In this document: piece after piece, positions 13,128-21,318 of the stretch | How positions within the stretch are numbered: the stretch's first letter is position 1 | Layout of the letters: each line of letters starts with the position of its first letter | NCBI RefSeq assembly: GCF_002831585.1 | Contig: NZ_CP025113.1 | Location: forward strand, 496,001-560,000 | Origin: Bradyrhizobium sp. SK17 | Lineage (GTDB): Bacteria > Pseudomonadota > Alphaproteobacteria > Rhizobiales > Xanthobacteraceae | DNA length: 64,000 nt | Reading direction: 5' to 3' | Program-made: the position numbers and the translations under genes | The notes under the pieces: generated by a model | Databases searched by the model: none | The model's input: the letters and a program-made list of their open reading frames with translations, nothing else | Told to the model about the DNA's origin: nothing

Positions 13128-13406
13128 CTACTTCAAATAGGTGCGAACGACGTCGATCAGGTCAGCGGCGCCCTGGGCTTTCTCGGGGTCCTTTTCCCGG
13201 GAGGGATCCACGACGTGATGGCGGATGTGATCCTCGAGCAATTCCGCAGTCAGTCCGTTGATGGCGCCGCGAACCGACGCCACCAGCATCAACACGTCGG
13301 CACAGCCGATCTCGGCCTCCAGCGCCCGCTCAACGGCCTCTAGCTGACCCTTGATGCGGCGAACGCGGCCGACGAGCTTGGACTTGTGCTTGATCGTGTG
13401 TGACAT
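13128..13406 (-). CDS. rcnR: RcnR-like metal-sensing repressor (CsoR/RcnR/FrmR family)
   Basis: A 92-residue all-helical DNA-binding protein that would repress itself and the exporter until metal binds. The four positions that distinguish family members read His3, Cys35, His60 and His64, the combination of nickel/cobalt-sensing E. coli RcnR rather than of formaldehyde-sensing FrmR or copper-sensing CsoR (established knowledge). I chose the ATG at 13406, giving the N-terminus MSHTIKHKSK; earlier in-frame starts would add a tail that buries the operator at 13416-13432 and does not fit the family. The exporter gene follows at once. Confidence 0.92.
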   Translation of the reverse strand: MSHTIKHKSKLVGRVRRIKGQLEAVERALEAEIGCADVLMLVASVRGAINGLTAELLEDHIRHHVVDPSREKDPEKAQGAADLIDVVRTYLK

Positions 13407-13415
13407 GATTGTAGT

Positions 13416-13432
13416 ATAGGGGGGTACCCTAT
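13416..13432. promoter_or_regulatory. Probable RcnR-family operator
   Basis: ATAGGGGGGTACCCTAT is an inverted repeat (ATAGGG, five bases, CCCTAT) with a G-tract core, the form expected for operators of the RcnR/CsoR/FrmR family. It sits 9 bases upstream of the repressor start codon, where binding would block transcription of rcnR-nicO. Confidence 0.8.
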
Positions 13433-13614
13433 TTTCGGTCAAGCCTTGCGATACGCGGCTCCTGCGCCCCATGATGGCCATACGCCCCACCTCGCTCACC
13501 CGTCACGCCGGCTTTCGCAACTGGCCTGCCCCGGCCTGATGCATGGAACCGGCCAGCGGGCCTCGCTATTGTCGTGCGCCGCAGCCCGCGAAAACCCGTA
13601 CGGAGCCCCACCAG

Positions 13615-14589
13615 GTGCTAAAGCTCTACAGGTCGGCGACCGATGACTGGCAGAGCATCGGCGCCGAATTGCCGTCCGAGATTATCTGGATCGATTTGCT
13701 TACTCCCTCGGAGGAGGAAAAGCGGTTCGTCGAGCGCGTGCTCGGCATCCGCGTCCCCACCGAGAGCTCGTTGGGCCAGATCGAGGCTTCCAGCCGCCTC
13801 ATCAGCGACCACGACCGGCTTTATCTGAGCTCGCCGGCGGTGCGGCTCGACGCCAACAACGAGGCCGAGATCACCAATATCGGCTTCATCATCGGCCCGC
13901 GCGTGCTGGTCACGGTGCGGTTCGCGGCGTTGAGCACGTTCGACGATGTCATGAAGCGGATCGACACCGACAAGAGCCTGCAAAACGGCATGTGCGTGTT
14001 CACCGCGCTGCTGGAAGCCATGGTCGATCGCGGCGCCGACGTGCTGGAGCACCTCGGCGCCAAGACCGATCAACTGTCGCGGGGCGTCTTCAAGGGTGGC
14101 CTGGTGCGCACCAAGCGCCCGGTGCGCTCCAGCCGCAGGCTACGTGAAGCGCTCGAGAATATCGGCGAACTGGCCGATCGCCTGGCGAAGGCGCGCGACG
14201 TGCTGCTCGGCGTCGGCCGGGTCGCGTCGTTCGCCGACGACGTCGGCAATGAATGGATCACGTCCGCATCGAAGCGGCGGCTCGAGGCGGTTTCGCGCGA
14301 TGTCGCCTCGCTCGGCGACTACGAGACGAGGCTGTCCGACAAGATTCAGCTGCTGCTCGACGCCGTGCTCGGCTTCATCAACATCCAGCAGAACGACCTG
14401 TTCAAGATCCTGACTATCGTGTCGGTGGTCGGCGTGCCCCCGACCATCCTGGTCGGCGTCTGGGGCATGAACTTCAAGGACATGCCGGAATTGGGCTGGG
14501 CATTTGGCTATCCGCTGGCCTGCGCGGTGATCGTCGCCAGCGGCCTGCTACCATTGTTCTGGTTCAAGCGGCGCGGCTGGTTCGATTGA
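13615..14589 (+). CDS. corA: CorA-type magnesium/metal transporter
   Basis: Inner-membrane divalent cation channel of the CorA (2-TM-GxN) family. 324 residues: a cytoplasmic N-terminal alpha/beta domain, a long helical stalk (about 140-250), and two C-terminal membrane helices joined by the signature GMN at residues 284-286 (VGVWGMNFKDMPEL). I chose GTG 13615, with GGAG nine bases before it and the usual VLKLYRS start; the frame is open further upstream but that part has no family similarity. The basic tail FKRRGWFD is typical. Proximity to the nickel/cobalt exporter may be chance, since CorA proteins can also carry Co and Ni. Confidence 0.92.
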   Translation: MLKLYRSATDDWQSIGAELPSEIIWIDLLTPSEEEKRFVERVLGIRVPTESSLGQIEASSRLISDHDRLYLSSPAVRLDANNEAEITNIGFIIGPRVLVTVRFAALSTFDDVMKRIDTDKSLQNGMCVFTALLEAMVDRGADVLEHLGAKTDQLSRGVFKGGLVRTKRPVRSSRRLREALENIGELADRLAKARDVLLGVGRVASFADDVGNEWITSASKRRLEAVSRDVASLGDYETRLSDKIQLLLDAVLGFINIQQNDLFKILTIVSVVGVPPTILVGVWGMNFKDMPELGWAFGYPLACAVIVASGLLPLFWFKRRGWFD

Positions 14590-14720
14590 GAGCCGGCGCG
14601 GAGTTTGAACCACCGCCGTGTTGTCGGCGTTGAGAAAGTGGCTGCGGCTGCCTAGATCAGAAGTAGCCGTGGTCCCGCCGCACCGTCATCACTGCACCGC
14701 TTCACCGAAGAGTTTGTCTC

Positions 14721-15437
14721 ATGCGCCCTCACATCATCTGCCACATGGGCACGTCGATCGACGGCCGGCTTCATCCCAGCCGCTTCACCAAGCCTGCCGC
14801 CGGCATCGCGGCCGACGTGCTGCGTGCCCATTACGAGAAGATCCACGACGGCTTCAATGCCGACGGATGGATCATCGGTCGCGTCACCATGAACGAGATG
14901 GCCAAGGGCACCGAACGGCAGATCAAGAACCCGCCGAAGCTGCCGCGCGAACCGCATCTCGGCAACCGCGACGGCCGCAAGCTCGCGGTTGGCATCGATC
15001 CATCGGGCCGCGTGCATTTCGGCAAGGACAATGTCGGCGGCGATCACGCGGTCGCGGTGCTCGGCGAACAGGTCTCCGACGCCCATCTCGCCGAACTGCG
15101 CGAGGACGGCGCGTCCTACGTCTTCGCCGGCGCCAAAGGTGACGATCTGGCGGGTGCGATGGCGCAGCTTGCCGCCCTGTTCGGTGCGAAGACGCTGCTG
15201 CTCGAGGGCGGCGGCGGCATCAACGGCGCATTTCTCAAGCACGGGCTGATCGACGAATTCAGCACGTTGATCTTTCCGGCGGTCGATGGCGTCGCCGGAT
15301 CGCAATGCATCGTCGACTATCACGGCCCGGACGGCGATCGTCCCGGGGCCGGCCAGTCGCTCCGCCTCACGCACTGCGAGACGCTGGAAGGCGGCATGGT
15401 CTGGCTGCGCCATGCGGTGGAGCGCGCCCCGGGCTGA
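14721..15437 (+). CDS. RibD C-terminal domain / dihydrofolate reductase-like protein
   Basis: 238 residues with a single RibD C-terminal (DHFR-like, NADPH-binding) domain and no deaminase domain. Visible features: the start PHIICHMGTSIDGRLHP (the family's substrate-binding strand), GWIIGRVTMNEM, and the nucleotide-binding glycine stretch LLLEGGGGINGAFLKHGLIDEFSTLIFPAV. It probably reduces a small molecule, but free-standing members such as this one have no agreed substrate and need not act in riboflavin synthesis. It stands alone between corA and a small unknown gene. Confidence 0.85.
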   Translation: MRPHIICHMGTSIDGRLHPSRFTKPAAGIAADVLRAHYEKIHDGFNADGWIIGRVTMNEMAKGTERQIKNPPKLPREPHLGNRDGRKLAVGIDPSGRVHFGKDNVGGDHAVAVLGEQVSDAHLAELREDGASYVFAGAKGDDLAGAMAQLAALFGAKTLLLEGGGGINGAFLKHGLIDEFSTLIFPAVDGVAGSQCIVDYHGPDGDRPGAGQSLRLTHCETLEGGMVWLRHAVERAPG

Positions 15438-15568
15438 GCCCCAGCGAATCCCGGCTTCCAGGCAGGCTGAGACGATCGCAGCAACCGAGATATCGCCGCG
15501 GAACATGGCCCCGTGGCTCTGGACTTGCTAAACAGTCATCCGTGGACGTCAGCTGAGGGGACGTGCGG

Positions 15569-15763
15569 ATGAGAAAGTGGCGGCTGGAGCTTTGGTCCGA
15601 GCCCGGCAGCAACGGCGAATACCGCTGCCCGGTCTGCGAGACTGCGCTCGAGGTCTTCGATGGATCGATGCTGATCGCTTACCGGCTGACGGTTCAGCCG
15701 GAACGCCGCCTCCGGCCACCAGCGGGGCCACCCGGCCGCGTAACACGAGTGACCCCGCCCTAG
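15569..15763 (+). CDS. Small conserved-looking protein with a CxxC motif
   Basis: 64 residues, MRKWRLELWSEPGSNGEYRC at the start, then PVCETALEVFDG, a single CPVC motif that might be half of a zinc knuckle, and a basic, proline-rich tail. GAGGGGA lies seven bases before the ATG, which supports real translation. I have a recollection of similar short unnamed proteins in Bradyrhizobium but no function. The last 20 residues look like read-through into intergenic DNA, so the conserved part may be residues 1-45. Function unknown. Confidence 0.5.
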   Translation: MRKWRLELWSEPGSNGEYRCPVCETALEVFDGSMLIAYRLTVQPERRLRPPAGPPGRVTRVTPP

Positions 15764-15989
15764 CCGCGCTGGTGGTCCGACCCGCAGGCTAAGCAGATGA
15801 CGATCTGACCAACGCCGCATTGCAATTTCATGACAACGCGCGAGCTGTCCCCGACATTCAGCCCGTGATCGAAAATTCATGAAACGTCGGATAGCGTGCG
15901 CCTCCGCTCGCTGCGGAGGGCGCAGCAGGCCTTGCAACAACCCGCTCCCGCAACCCGGCGCGCGGATTCGTCCGGCATCAACTCCCGGA

Positions 15990-16703
15990 TCAATCGGGTT
16001 CGACCTGGAATCCATTCCGACATGCAGCGACGAAGAACGCGACGCCGCGCGCGACATGTGCGTCGATCTCCGGGTCGAGCGCCTTCAGATCCACCTCAAA
16101 CAGCGCCCGCAGCAGCATCGGCACTGCGATGATGTCGAGGAACAGGCGCGCGGTGGTCGGCAGTTGCTTTGGCGAGAAGGCCGGCAGCCTGCCGAGTTCG
16201 TCGGACTGCGTCAGGTCGTGCAAGAGGTGCACGCCGAGCTCGGTGCTGAGTGCGCGCGCCCTGCGGTTGACGGTGGCGGCGAGATCGGGGAAGCGGTGCG
16301 CCTCGGCGATGGCAAGCCGCATCAGGCCGATCCGGTCGGCGTCGAACCCCCAATGCAGCAGGGTCGAGGCAACGCTGGTGAGGCGCTCCTCCACCGTCGC
16401 GCCGACCGGCGCATCCGCCTTGAACTCAGCGATGCGGGACAGGATGTCCCGTGTCACCACCTCGGTGAACAGCGCGCGCTTGTCGCGGAAGCGCGCATAG
16501 ATCGTGCGCTTGCCAGAGCGCGCGACTTCGGCGATCTCGTCGATGCTCGCGCCTTCGAAGCCGCGCTGGAGAAAGACCCGGCGGGCGGCATCGAAGATGC
16601 GGGCGTCGACCTCGCCGGCCAATTCCTTCGGTGGCCGGCCGGCGCGCACCTCGACTGGCTTTGCCTTCGGTGTCCGCGGCTTCCTCAAGGTACTAGTTGT
16701 CAT
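15990..16703 (-). CDS. TetR/AcrR family repressor
   Basis: 237 residues with an N-terminal TetR helix-turn-helix (SIDEIAEVARSGKRTIYARF) and a C-terminal ligand domain. It faces away from the efflux pair at 16910-19777 and almost certainly controls it and itself; two copies of a GAACGGT-N3-GTTCC motif lie in the shared gap. I chose ATG 16703 (MTTSTLRKPR), leaving its own promoter and both operators upstream; an in-frame extension to 16766 would overlap the promoter at 16751-16779. The basic arm before the HTH (KPRTPKAKPVEVRAGRPP) is common in such proteins. Confidence 0.9.
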   Translation of the reverse strand: MTTSTLRKPRTPKAKPVEVRAGRPPKELAGEVDARIFDAARRVFLQRGFEGASIDEIAEVARSGKRTIYARFRDKRALFTEVVTRDILSRIAEFKADAPVGATVEERLTSVASTLLHWGFDADRIGLMRLAIAEAHRFPDLAATVNRRARALSTELGVHLLHDLTQSDELGRLPAFSPKQLPTTARLFLDIIAVPMLLRALFEVDLKALDPEIDAHVARGVAFFVAACRNGFQVEPD

Positions 16704-16750
16704 TGCCTTCCCCCGGGTTCCATTGGCCGGTCGTACCGGTAACGCCCGGT

Positions 16751-16779
16751 AATATAGTCCTATCACATCTAGTTGTAAA
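16751..16779 (-). promoter_or_regulatory. Predicted tetR promoter
   Basis: Read on the minus strand: TTTACA, a 17-base spacer, TATATT, very close to the sigma70 consensus. It lies just downstream of the first operator (16782-16800), so a repressor bound there would block the -35 element. Confidence 0.6.
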
Positions 16780-16781
16780 TA

Positions 16782-16800
16782 GAACGGTACAGTTCCGTTC
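16782..16800. promoter_or_regulatory. Operator copy 1 for TetR-efflux locus
   Basis: Inverted repeat GAACGG-N7-CCGTTC. It shares GAACGGT-N3-GTTCC with the second site at 16846-16860. Adjacent to the -35 element of the tetR promoter. Confidence 0.7.
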
Positions 16801-16803
16801 CTA

Positions 16804-16832
16804 TTGACGCTGCGCTGCGGCGAGACTATTTG
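16804..16832 (+). promoter_or_regulatory. Predicted efflux-operon promoter
   Basis: TTGACG (16804-16809), 17-base spacer, TATTTG (16827-16832). It lies between the two operator copies, so a bound repressor pair would bracket it. Confidence 0.5.
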
Positions 16833-16844
16833 TCGCGGATAAAC

Positions 16845-16860
16845 GGAACGGTCTCGTTCC
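16845..16860. promoter_or_regulatory. Operator copy 2 for TetR-efflux locus
   Basis: Perfect inverted repeat GGAACG-GTCT-CGTTCC. With copy 1 it defines GAACGGT-N3-GTTCC. It lies at about the expected transcription start of the efflux operon. Confidence 0.72.
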
Positions 16861-16909
16861 CTTTTGCGCAGGCCTTGCAGACCTCGCTTATCAGCCAGGA
16901 GCAGCCATC

Positions 16910-18172
16910 ATGTTCGAAGACACTGTTTTGGAGCGCGACCAACCGGGGCACGAAGCCATCGAGGGCGCGCCCTCGGTTCCCGCCTCCCATGAGCCCAACA
17001 CCAGGTCCGACCGGCCGGAGACCACCGCAAAGGCGCCGGCGCAGGAGCGCCCGGCCAATAGGCAGCCGACGCCGCCGGCAGCTCTTCAGGAAGACCCCGA
17101 CAAGGCGCCGCGTGGCTTCCTGCGCCGCCGCCCGGTGGTCTCGGCGATCGGCGCCGTGCTGCTCGCCGCCACGCTCGGCGGCGGGTACCTTTATATGGAC
17201 TACGCCGAGCATTTCGAATCCACCGACGACGCCTTCATCGCGGCGCGGCAATCGGCGCTCGCCCCGAAGGTCTCCGGCTACATCACCGCGGTTCCCGTCA
17301 CCGACAACCAGCACGTCAAGGCCGGCGACGTGATCGCCCGGCTCGATGACCGCGATTACCAGGTCGCACTGGCGCAGGCCGAGGCCCAGGTCGCCGCCGC
17401 CCGGGCCAGCATCGAGAATGTCGACGCGCAACTCGACGTGCAGCAGGCGCAGATCGCGGCCAATCAGGCCCAGGTGGACCAGACGCAGGCCGCGCTGACA
17501 TTCGCCCAGCAGCAGGCGACGCGCTACCAGCATCTCGAGCAGACCGGCTACGGCACGGTGCAGAATTCCGAGCAGTACACGTCGCAACTGCATCAGCAGC
17601 AGTCCGCGCTGCTGAGCTCGCAGGCGCAGCTGAATTTGGCGCAGCGCCAGGTGGAATCGCTGAAAGCGCAGCGCAAGAGCGCGGTCGCCAACCTCGCCCA
17701 AGCCGAAGCGCAGCGCGACCAGGCCAAGCTCAACCTGTCCTATACGACGGTGACCGCCGCGCAGCCCGGCCGCGTCGTCAACCTCTCGGCCGCGGTCGGC
17801 CAACTCGCGCAGGCCGGCACCAACCTGACGATGTTCGTGCCCGACCAGACCTGGGTCACCGCGAACTTCAAGGAGATCCAGCTCGACAAGATGCGCCCCG
17901 GCGAGAAGGTGACGATGCGGATCGACGCCTATCCCGGCCGTACCATCAACGGCCATGTCGAGAGCGTGCAGCCCGGCTCCGGCACCGCGTTCTCGCTGCT
18001 GCCGGCGCAGAACGCCACCGGCAACTACGTCAAGATCGTGCAGCGCGTGCCGGTGAAGATCGTGATGGACAACCCGCCGACCGACGTCGCGCTCGGCCCG
18101 GGCATGTCGGTGGTGCCCACCGTGCGGATCAATCCCGCGCCGTCGCTGATCGAGCGTCTTGGCAGACTGTGA
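16910..18172 (+). CDS. HlyD/EmrA-type periplasmic adaptor
   Basis: Membrane fusion protein linking an inner-membrane pump to an outer-membrane channel. 420 residues: a cytoplasmic proline-rich N-terminus of about 68 residues, one membrane anchor (about 69-97), the first biotinyl-lipoyl half (STDDAFIAARQSALAPKVSGYI), a long Gln/Ala-rich coiled-coil hairpin (about 150-280), the second lipoyl half and a beta-barrel region. STDDAF and the VSGYI strand are typical of EmrA. The pump gene follows after 15 bases and no TolC gene is present here. Likely repressed by the divergent TetR. Confidence 0.92.
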   Translation: MFEDTVLERDQPGHEAIEGAPSVPASHEPNTRSDRPETTAKAPAQERPANRQPTPPAALQEDPDKAPRGFLRRRPVVSAIGAVLLAATLGGGYLYMDYAEHFESTDDAFIAARQSALAPKVSGYITAVPVTDNQHVKAGDVIARLDDRDYQVALAQAEAQVAAARASIENVDAQLDVQQAQIAANQAQVDQTQAALTFAQQQATRYQHLEQTGYGTVQNSEQYTSQLHQQQSALLSSQAQLNLAQRQVESLKAQRKSAVANLAQAEAQRDQAKLNLSYTTVTAAQPGRVVNLSAAVGQLAQAGTNLTMFVPDQTWVTANFKEIQLDKMRPGEKVTMRIDAYPGRTINGHVESVQPGSGTAFSLLPAQNATGNYVKIVQRVPVKIVMDNPPTDVALGPGMSVVPTVRINPAPSLIERLGRL

Positions 18173-18187
18173 TCGCAGGAGGCTGTC

Positions 18188-19777
18188 ATGAGTGCAGCAG
18201 CAATCGATGCCCAAAGCTTCCCGGCGCCGCGCGTCACCGTCAATCCCTGGCTGATCGCCATCGTGGTCGCGCTGGCGAGCTTCATGGAGGTGCTCGACAC
18301 CACCATCGCCAACGTCGCGCTGCCCTATATCGCCGGCGGCATGGGCGTCAGCGAGGATGAAGCCTCCTGGGTGGTGACGAGCTACCTGGTCTCCAACGCC
18401 ATCATCCTCACCGCCTCCAGCTTCCTCGCCAAGATGCTGGGGCGGAAGACGTTCTTCCTGATCTGCCTCGGCATCTTCACGGTAAGCTCGATCCTGTGCG
18501 GCTTCGCGCCGAACCTCAACGCGCTGCTGCTGTTCCGGATCCTGCAAGGCCTCGGCGGCGGCGGCATGGTTCCGGTGGCGCAGTCGATCCTCGCCGACGC
18601 ATTTCCGCCGTCCAAGCGCGGCCAGGCATTTGCGGTGTTCGGCATCGCCGTCGTGGTGGCGCCGGTGGTCGGGCCGACGCTCGGCGGCTGGCTGTCAGAT
18701 AACCTGTCCTGGCACTGGTGCTTCCTGATCAACGCCCCGGTCGGCCTGTTCGCGATCGCCCTGATCGCGGCGGTGCTGCAGGAGCCAGCAAAGCCCAAGG
18801 ACAAGAAGCAGGACAATTCGTTCGATTTCATCGGCTTCGCCCTGGTCGCGACCTTCCTCGGCGCGCTCGAGGTGACGCTGGACCGTGGCCTGGAGGATGA
18901 CTGGTTCGGATCGTCCTTCATCGTCATGTCAACGGCGGTCTGCGCCGTCGCATTCGTGCTGATGATCCCGTGGGAGATGACCCGCCGCAATCCGATGATC
19001 GATTTGCGGATGGTCGCGAGCCGGCAATTCGGCGCGAGCTTCCTCGTGATGCTGGCGACCGGCGCGATCCTGCTCGCAACCACCCAGTTCCTGCCGCAGC
19101 TGGTGCAGCAGGATTTCGGCTACACCGCGACCTGGGCCGGCCTCGTGCTGTCGCCCGGCGGCGTGGTGACGATGGCGATGATGTTCGTGGTCGGCCGGCT
19201 CGCTGCCAAGGTGCAGCCGAAATATCTGATCATCCTCGGCGCGCTGGTCATCGCGGCCTCGATGTACAGCATGACCAATGTCTATGGCGATCTCGGCTTC
19301 TGGTACATGGCGCGCTCGCGAATGCTGATCGGCGTCGGCCTGCCGCTGATCTTCATTCCGATCATGGCGGCGTCATACGACGGCATCCCGGCCGGCAAGA
19401 CCGACCAGGCTTCGGCACTGATCAACGCGGCGCGCAACACCGGCGGCTCGATCGGCGTCTCGCTGGTCTCCAACGTGCTGACGCATCGCGAGCAGTTCCA
19501 CCAGAGCCGGCTGGTCGAGCAGCTGACGCCGTCGAGCCCGCAGTACCAGGACACGCTGCACCGGATGACCGACTTCTTCGTCGCCCAGGGCAATTCGCTG
19601 TTGCAGGCGCAACAGCAGGCGGTGCAGTGGATCGGCCAGCAGGTGCAGACCCAGGCCTCGTTCCTGTCCTACATGGATGCGTTCTGGGTCTTGATGCTGA
19701 TCGCGCTGTCGGCGATCCCGCTGGCACTGACCTTGCGCAACATCAAGCTCGGCGGCGCCGCGCCTGCGGCGCATTGA
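18188..19777 (+). CDS. DHA2-family multidrug efflux MFS transporter (EmrB-like)
   Basis: Proton-driven drug exporter with 14 predicted membrane helices, 529 residues. Helix 1 has SFMEVLDTTIANVALPYI, the DHA2 signature; motif A-like LAKMLGRKTFF follows; FRILQGLGGGGMVPVAQSIL and AVVVAPVVGPTLGGWL are motif C-type segments; NAARNTGGSIGVSL lies near helix 11. The ATG follows an AGGAGG-like sequence within the 15-base gap after the adaptor gene. The substrate cannot be predicted; the pair resembles EmrAB systems that export lipophilic toxicants. Confidence 0.93.
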   Translation: MSAAAIDAQSFPAPRVTVNPWLIAIVVALASFMEVLDTTIANVALPYIAGGMGVSEDEASWVVTSYLVSNAIILTASSFLAKMLGRKTFFLICLGIFTVSSILCGFAPNLNALLLFRILQGLGGGGMVPVAQSILADAFPPSKRGQAFAVFGIAVVVAPVVGPTLGGWLSDNLSWHWCFLINAPVGLFAIALIAAVLQEPAKPKDKKQDNSFDFIGFALVATFLGALEVTLDRGLEDDWFGSSFIVMSTAVCAVAFVLMIPWEMTRRNPMIDLRMVASRQFGASFLVMLATGAILLATTQFLPQLVQQDFGYTATWAGLVLSPGGVVTMAMMFVVGRLAAKVQPKYLIILGALVIAASMYSMTNVYGDLGFWYMARSRMLIGVGLPLIFIPIMAASYDGIPAGKTDQASALINAARNTGGSIGVSLVSNVLTHREQFHQSRLVEQLTPSSPQYQDTLHRMTDFFVAQGNSLLQAQQQAVQWIGQQVQTQASFLSYMDAFWVLMLIALSAIPLALTLRNIKLGGAAPAAH

Positions 19778-19830
19778 GCATCGTCGGCTGATCAAACGAG
19801 CGCGGCGCCTCCCCTGGTGACGCGTTCCCT

Positions 19831-20247
19831 TTAGAGGTGACGGTTGACGCCGCGGATGTTGGCGCGACGCGCAATGAATTGCTTCATCAGCGGCAGAAAG
19901 AATGCCTTGCTGAACCGCCCCAACGGCGGCATCGGCTCGAGATAGAATGACTGATCGACGACATCCTGATTGTATTCATCCAGAATGATCCAGAGACGAA
20001 GCGCGGCTTCGAGCCCCGCACGGCGCTTCTCGATCTCGGGAATCTCCACCGCGAAGCGATCGGGTGCTGGCGGCTGACTGGTGATTGGAAAGAGCACCAA
20101 CACGTCGCCGCGCTTTGCGCGAGCGATCCTTACGCCGACCGCGGTCGGGCGAGATTTGCGGCCTTCGGTCTCGCCACGTTCAGCCTCGCGGACCCACAAA
20201 TAGCGAAATCGGATCACGCAGCCAGTGCGAAGGTCGTCGAGACTCAC
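19831..20247 (-). CDS. PemK/MazF-like toxin of a type II toxin-antitoxin pair
   Basis: 138 residues, GTG start. The N-terminal half has the pattern of PemK-like proteins in alphaproteobacteria (IRFRYLW, GRKSRPTAVGV, DVLVLFPITSQPP); the second half, EIEKRRAGLEAALRLWIILDEYN and GRFSKAFFLPLM, is shared by a family of such proteins. If it is a true PemK it would cleave RNA. The start codon overlaps the antitoxin stop as GTGA at 20244-20247, a typical toxin-antitoxin coupling. The assignment rests on recalled family patterns; the catalytic residues of MazF are not obvious, so the activity is uncertain. Confidence 0.65.
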   Translation of the reverse strand: MSLDDLRTGCVIRFRYLWVREAERGETEGRKSRPTAVGVRIARAKRGDVLVLFPITSQPPAPDRFAVEIPEIEKRRAGLEAALRLWIILDEYNQDVVDQSFYLEPMPPLGRFSKAFFLPLMKQFIARRANIRGVNRHL

Positions 20248-20494
20248 GTCTCCTCGCCGTCTTGTTCATAGGCGCTGATTGCTTCCTTGAGGCCCTCGAA
20301 CACATCGTCGGGCATGGTCTCGAGCCGACCGGCTTTCCGCGTGTCGGCTCTGCTGACGAGACGGCGGTAGTCTTCGATGCTCAACAGCACCAGGCGCGGC
20401 TTGTTCCGCTGGGTGATGGTCACCGGCCGCCGAAGCGCTTCGGCGATGATGTCCCCGACTTCCGCGAAAGGTCACTGGTCGAGTACTCGGTCAT
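20244..20494 (-). pseudogene. Phd/YefM-like antitoxin, frameshifted
   Basis: From ATG 20494 the frame reads MTEYSTSDLSRKSG and soon ends. From the next frame a typical antitoxin body continues to the TGA at 20244-20246: IIAEALRRPVTITQRNKPRL, VLLSIEDYRRLVS, then METMPDD-type and GLKEAISAYEQDGEET end. The span is 251 bases; one extra base at the C-run 20453-20456 gives a continuous 83-residue protein. Phd/YefM proteins bind operator DNA through the N-terminus and neutralise the toxin through the C-terminus. An unbalanced active toxin should be lethal, so either the base is a sequencing error or the toxin is inactive. Confidence 0.7.
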
Positions 20495-20508
20495 GCTCGG
20501 CTCCAGAA

Positions 20509-20539
20509 TTGCTGTAAAATACAGCAACTACGTAATTGC
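20509..20539. promoter_or_regulatory. Palindromic operator of the toxin-antitoxin operon
   Basis: TTGCTGTAAAATACAGCAA (20509-20527) is a 7+5+7 inverted repeat 15 bases upstream of the antitoxin start. It runs directly into a second near-palindrome, GCAACTACGTAATTGC (20524-20539). Two adjacent palindromes are the usual arrangement for autoregulated antitoxin operators. Confidence 0.75.
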
Positions 20540-20553
20540 TGCAAGACTGAGTC

Positions 20554-21318
20554 TCAAGCACCCCTGCGCCGCTGGCCGCGCCACCACAGGCCGAAGGCGA
20601 TCGTGACCGCGGCGGCCAGCGAGAACCAGGTGATGGCGTATTGCATGTGGTCGTCCTTGAGGTGGACCTTCAGAGGTCCCGGCTTCGGCGTCCCGCTGTC
20701 GGGCACCGGCGCCGCAAGATCGATATAGAACGGCGCGACCTCGCCCCAGCCGAGCACCTGCGCCATGGCGCGATGGTCGCGCACGAACCACAGCCGCTTC
20801 GATGCATCTTCCTTCGGCGTCAGCCGGCCCGGCGGCTCGGGATAACGGATATAGCCGGTGAGTTCGACCGGCGCGCCGGTGACGAGGCGGCCGGTGACGC
20901 GATCCTCGAAGGCACGGTCCTGCATCGTGTTCTGGACGAAGCCGGTGTTGATCACGACAGTCTCGCCGCTGGCGAGCTTCGCCGGCAGGAACGCCCAGGT
21001 GCCGGGGCCCGAAATGTCGTCGCGCACGCCGGAGCCGGAGCTGAACACCATCGCATCGGGCAGCTTGGCGTAGGTCGCGGTCAGGGTGACGCGGCGGAAT
21101 TCATCCTTCGCCGAGGTCAGCGTCGGCCATGCCGAGGGTGGCGGCAGCGCCTCGGTCGGCGCGGCGAGCCGAGCGTCGAGCGCCGCGATCAGCGCATGCT
21201 TCTCGACGCGGCGCTGCAACTGCCAGACGCCGAGGGCGATGAACACCGCGATCAGGATCAACGTGAACAGGCCGAAGCCGGCCGCGCTCGGCCGACGGGT
21301 CGTGGTGGTCTCATTCAT
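20554..21318 (-). CDS. SURF1 family cytochrome oxidase biogenesis protein
   Basis: Inner-membrane chaperone that helps insert heme a into subunit I of the aa3 oxidase. 254 residues with two membrane helices, near the N-terminus (FGLFTLILIAVFIALGVWQLQRR, about 14-36) and near the C-terminus (about 228-246), and a periplasmic domain between. Family motifs are LGVWQLQRR, VINTGFV, and the C-terminal YAITWFSLA. The ATG at 21318 overlaps the DUF983 stop (ATGA), showing coupling. It is the last gene of the oxidase cluster, but lies beyond the terminator that follows ctaE. Confidence 0.92.
   Translation of the reverse strand: MNETTTTRRPSAAGFGLFTLILIAVFIALGVWQLQRRVEKHALIAALDARLAAPTEALPPPSAWPTLTSAKDEFRRVTLTATYAKLPDAMVFSSGSGVRDDISGPGTWAFLPAKLASGETVVINTGFVQNTMQDRAFEDRVTGRLVTGAPVELTGYIRYPEPPGRLTPKEDASKRLWFVRDHRAMAQVLGWGEVAPFYIDLAAPVPDSGTPKPGPLKVHLKDDHMQYAITWFSLAAAVTIAFGLWWRGQRRRGA

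Noticed and set aside
15898..15922. Hairpin CCTCCGC-N5-GCGGAGG downstream of tetR
   Set aside because: No T-run and about 70 bases beyond the stop; may be chance in G+C-rich DNA.
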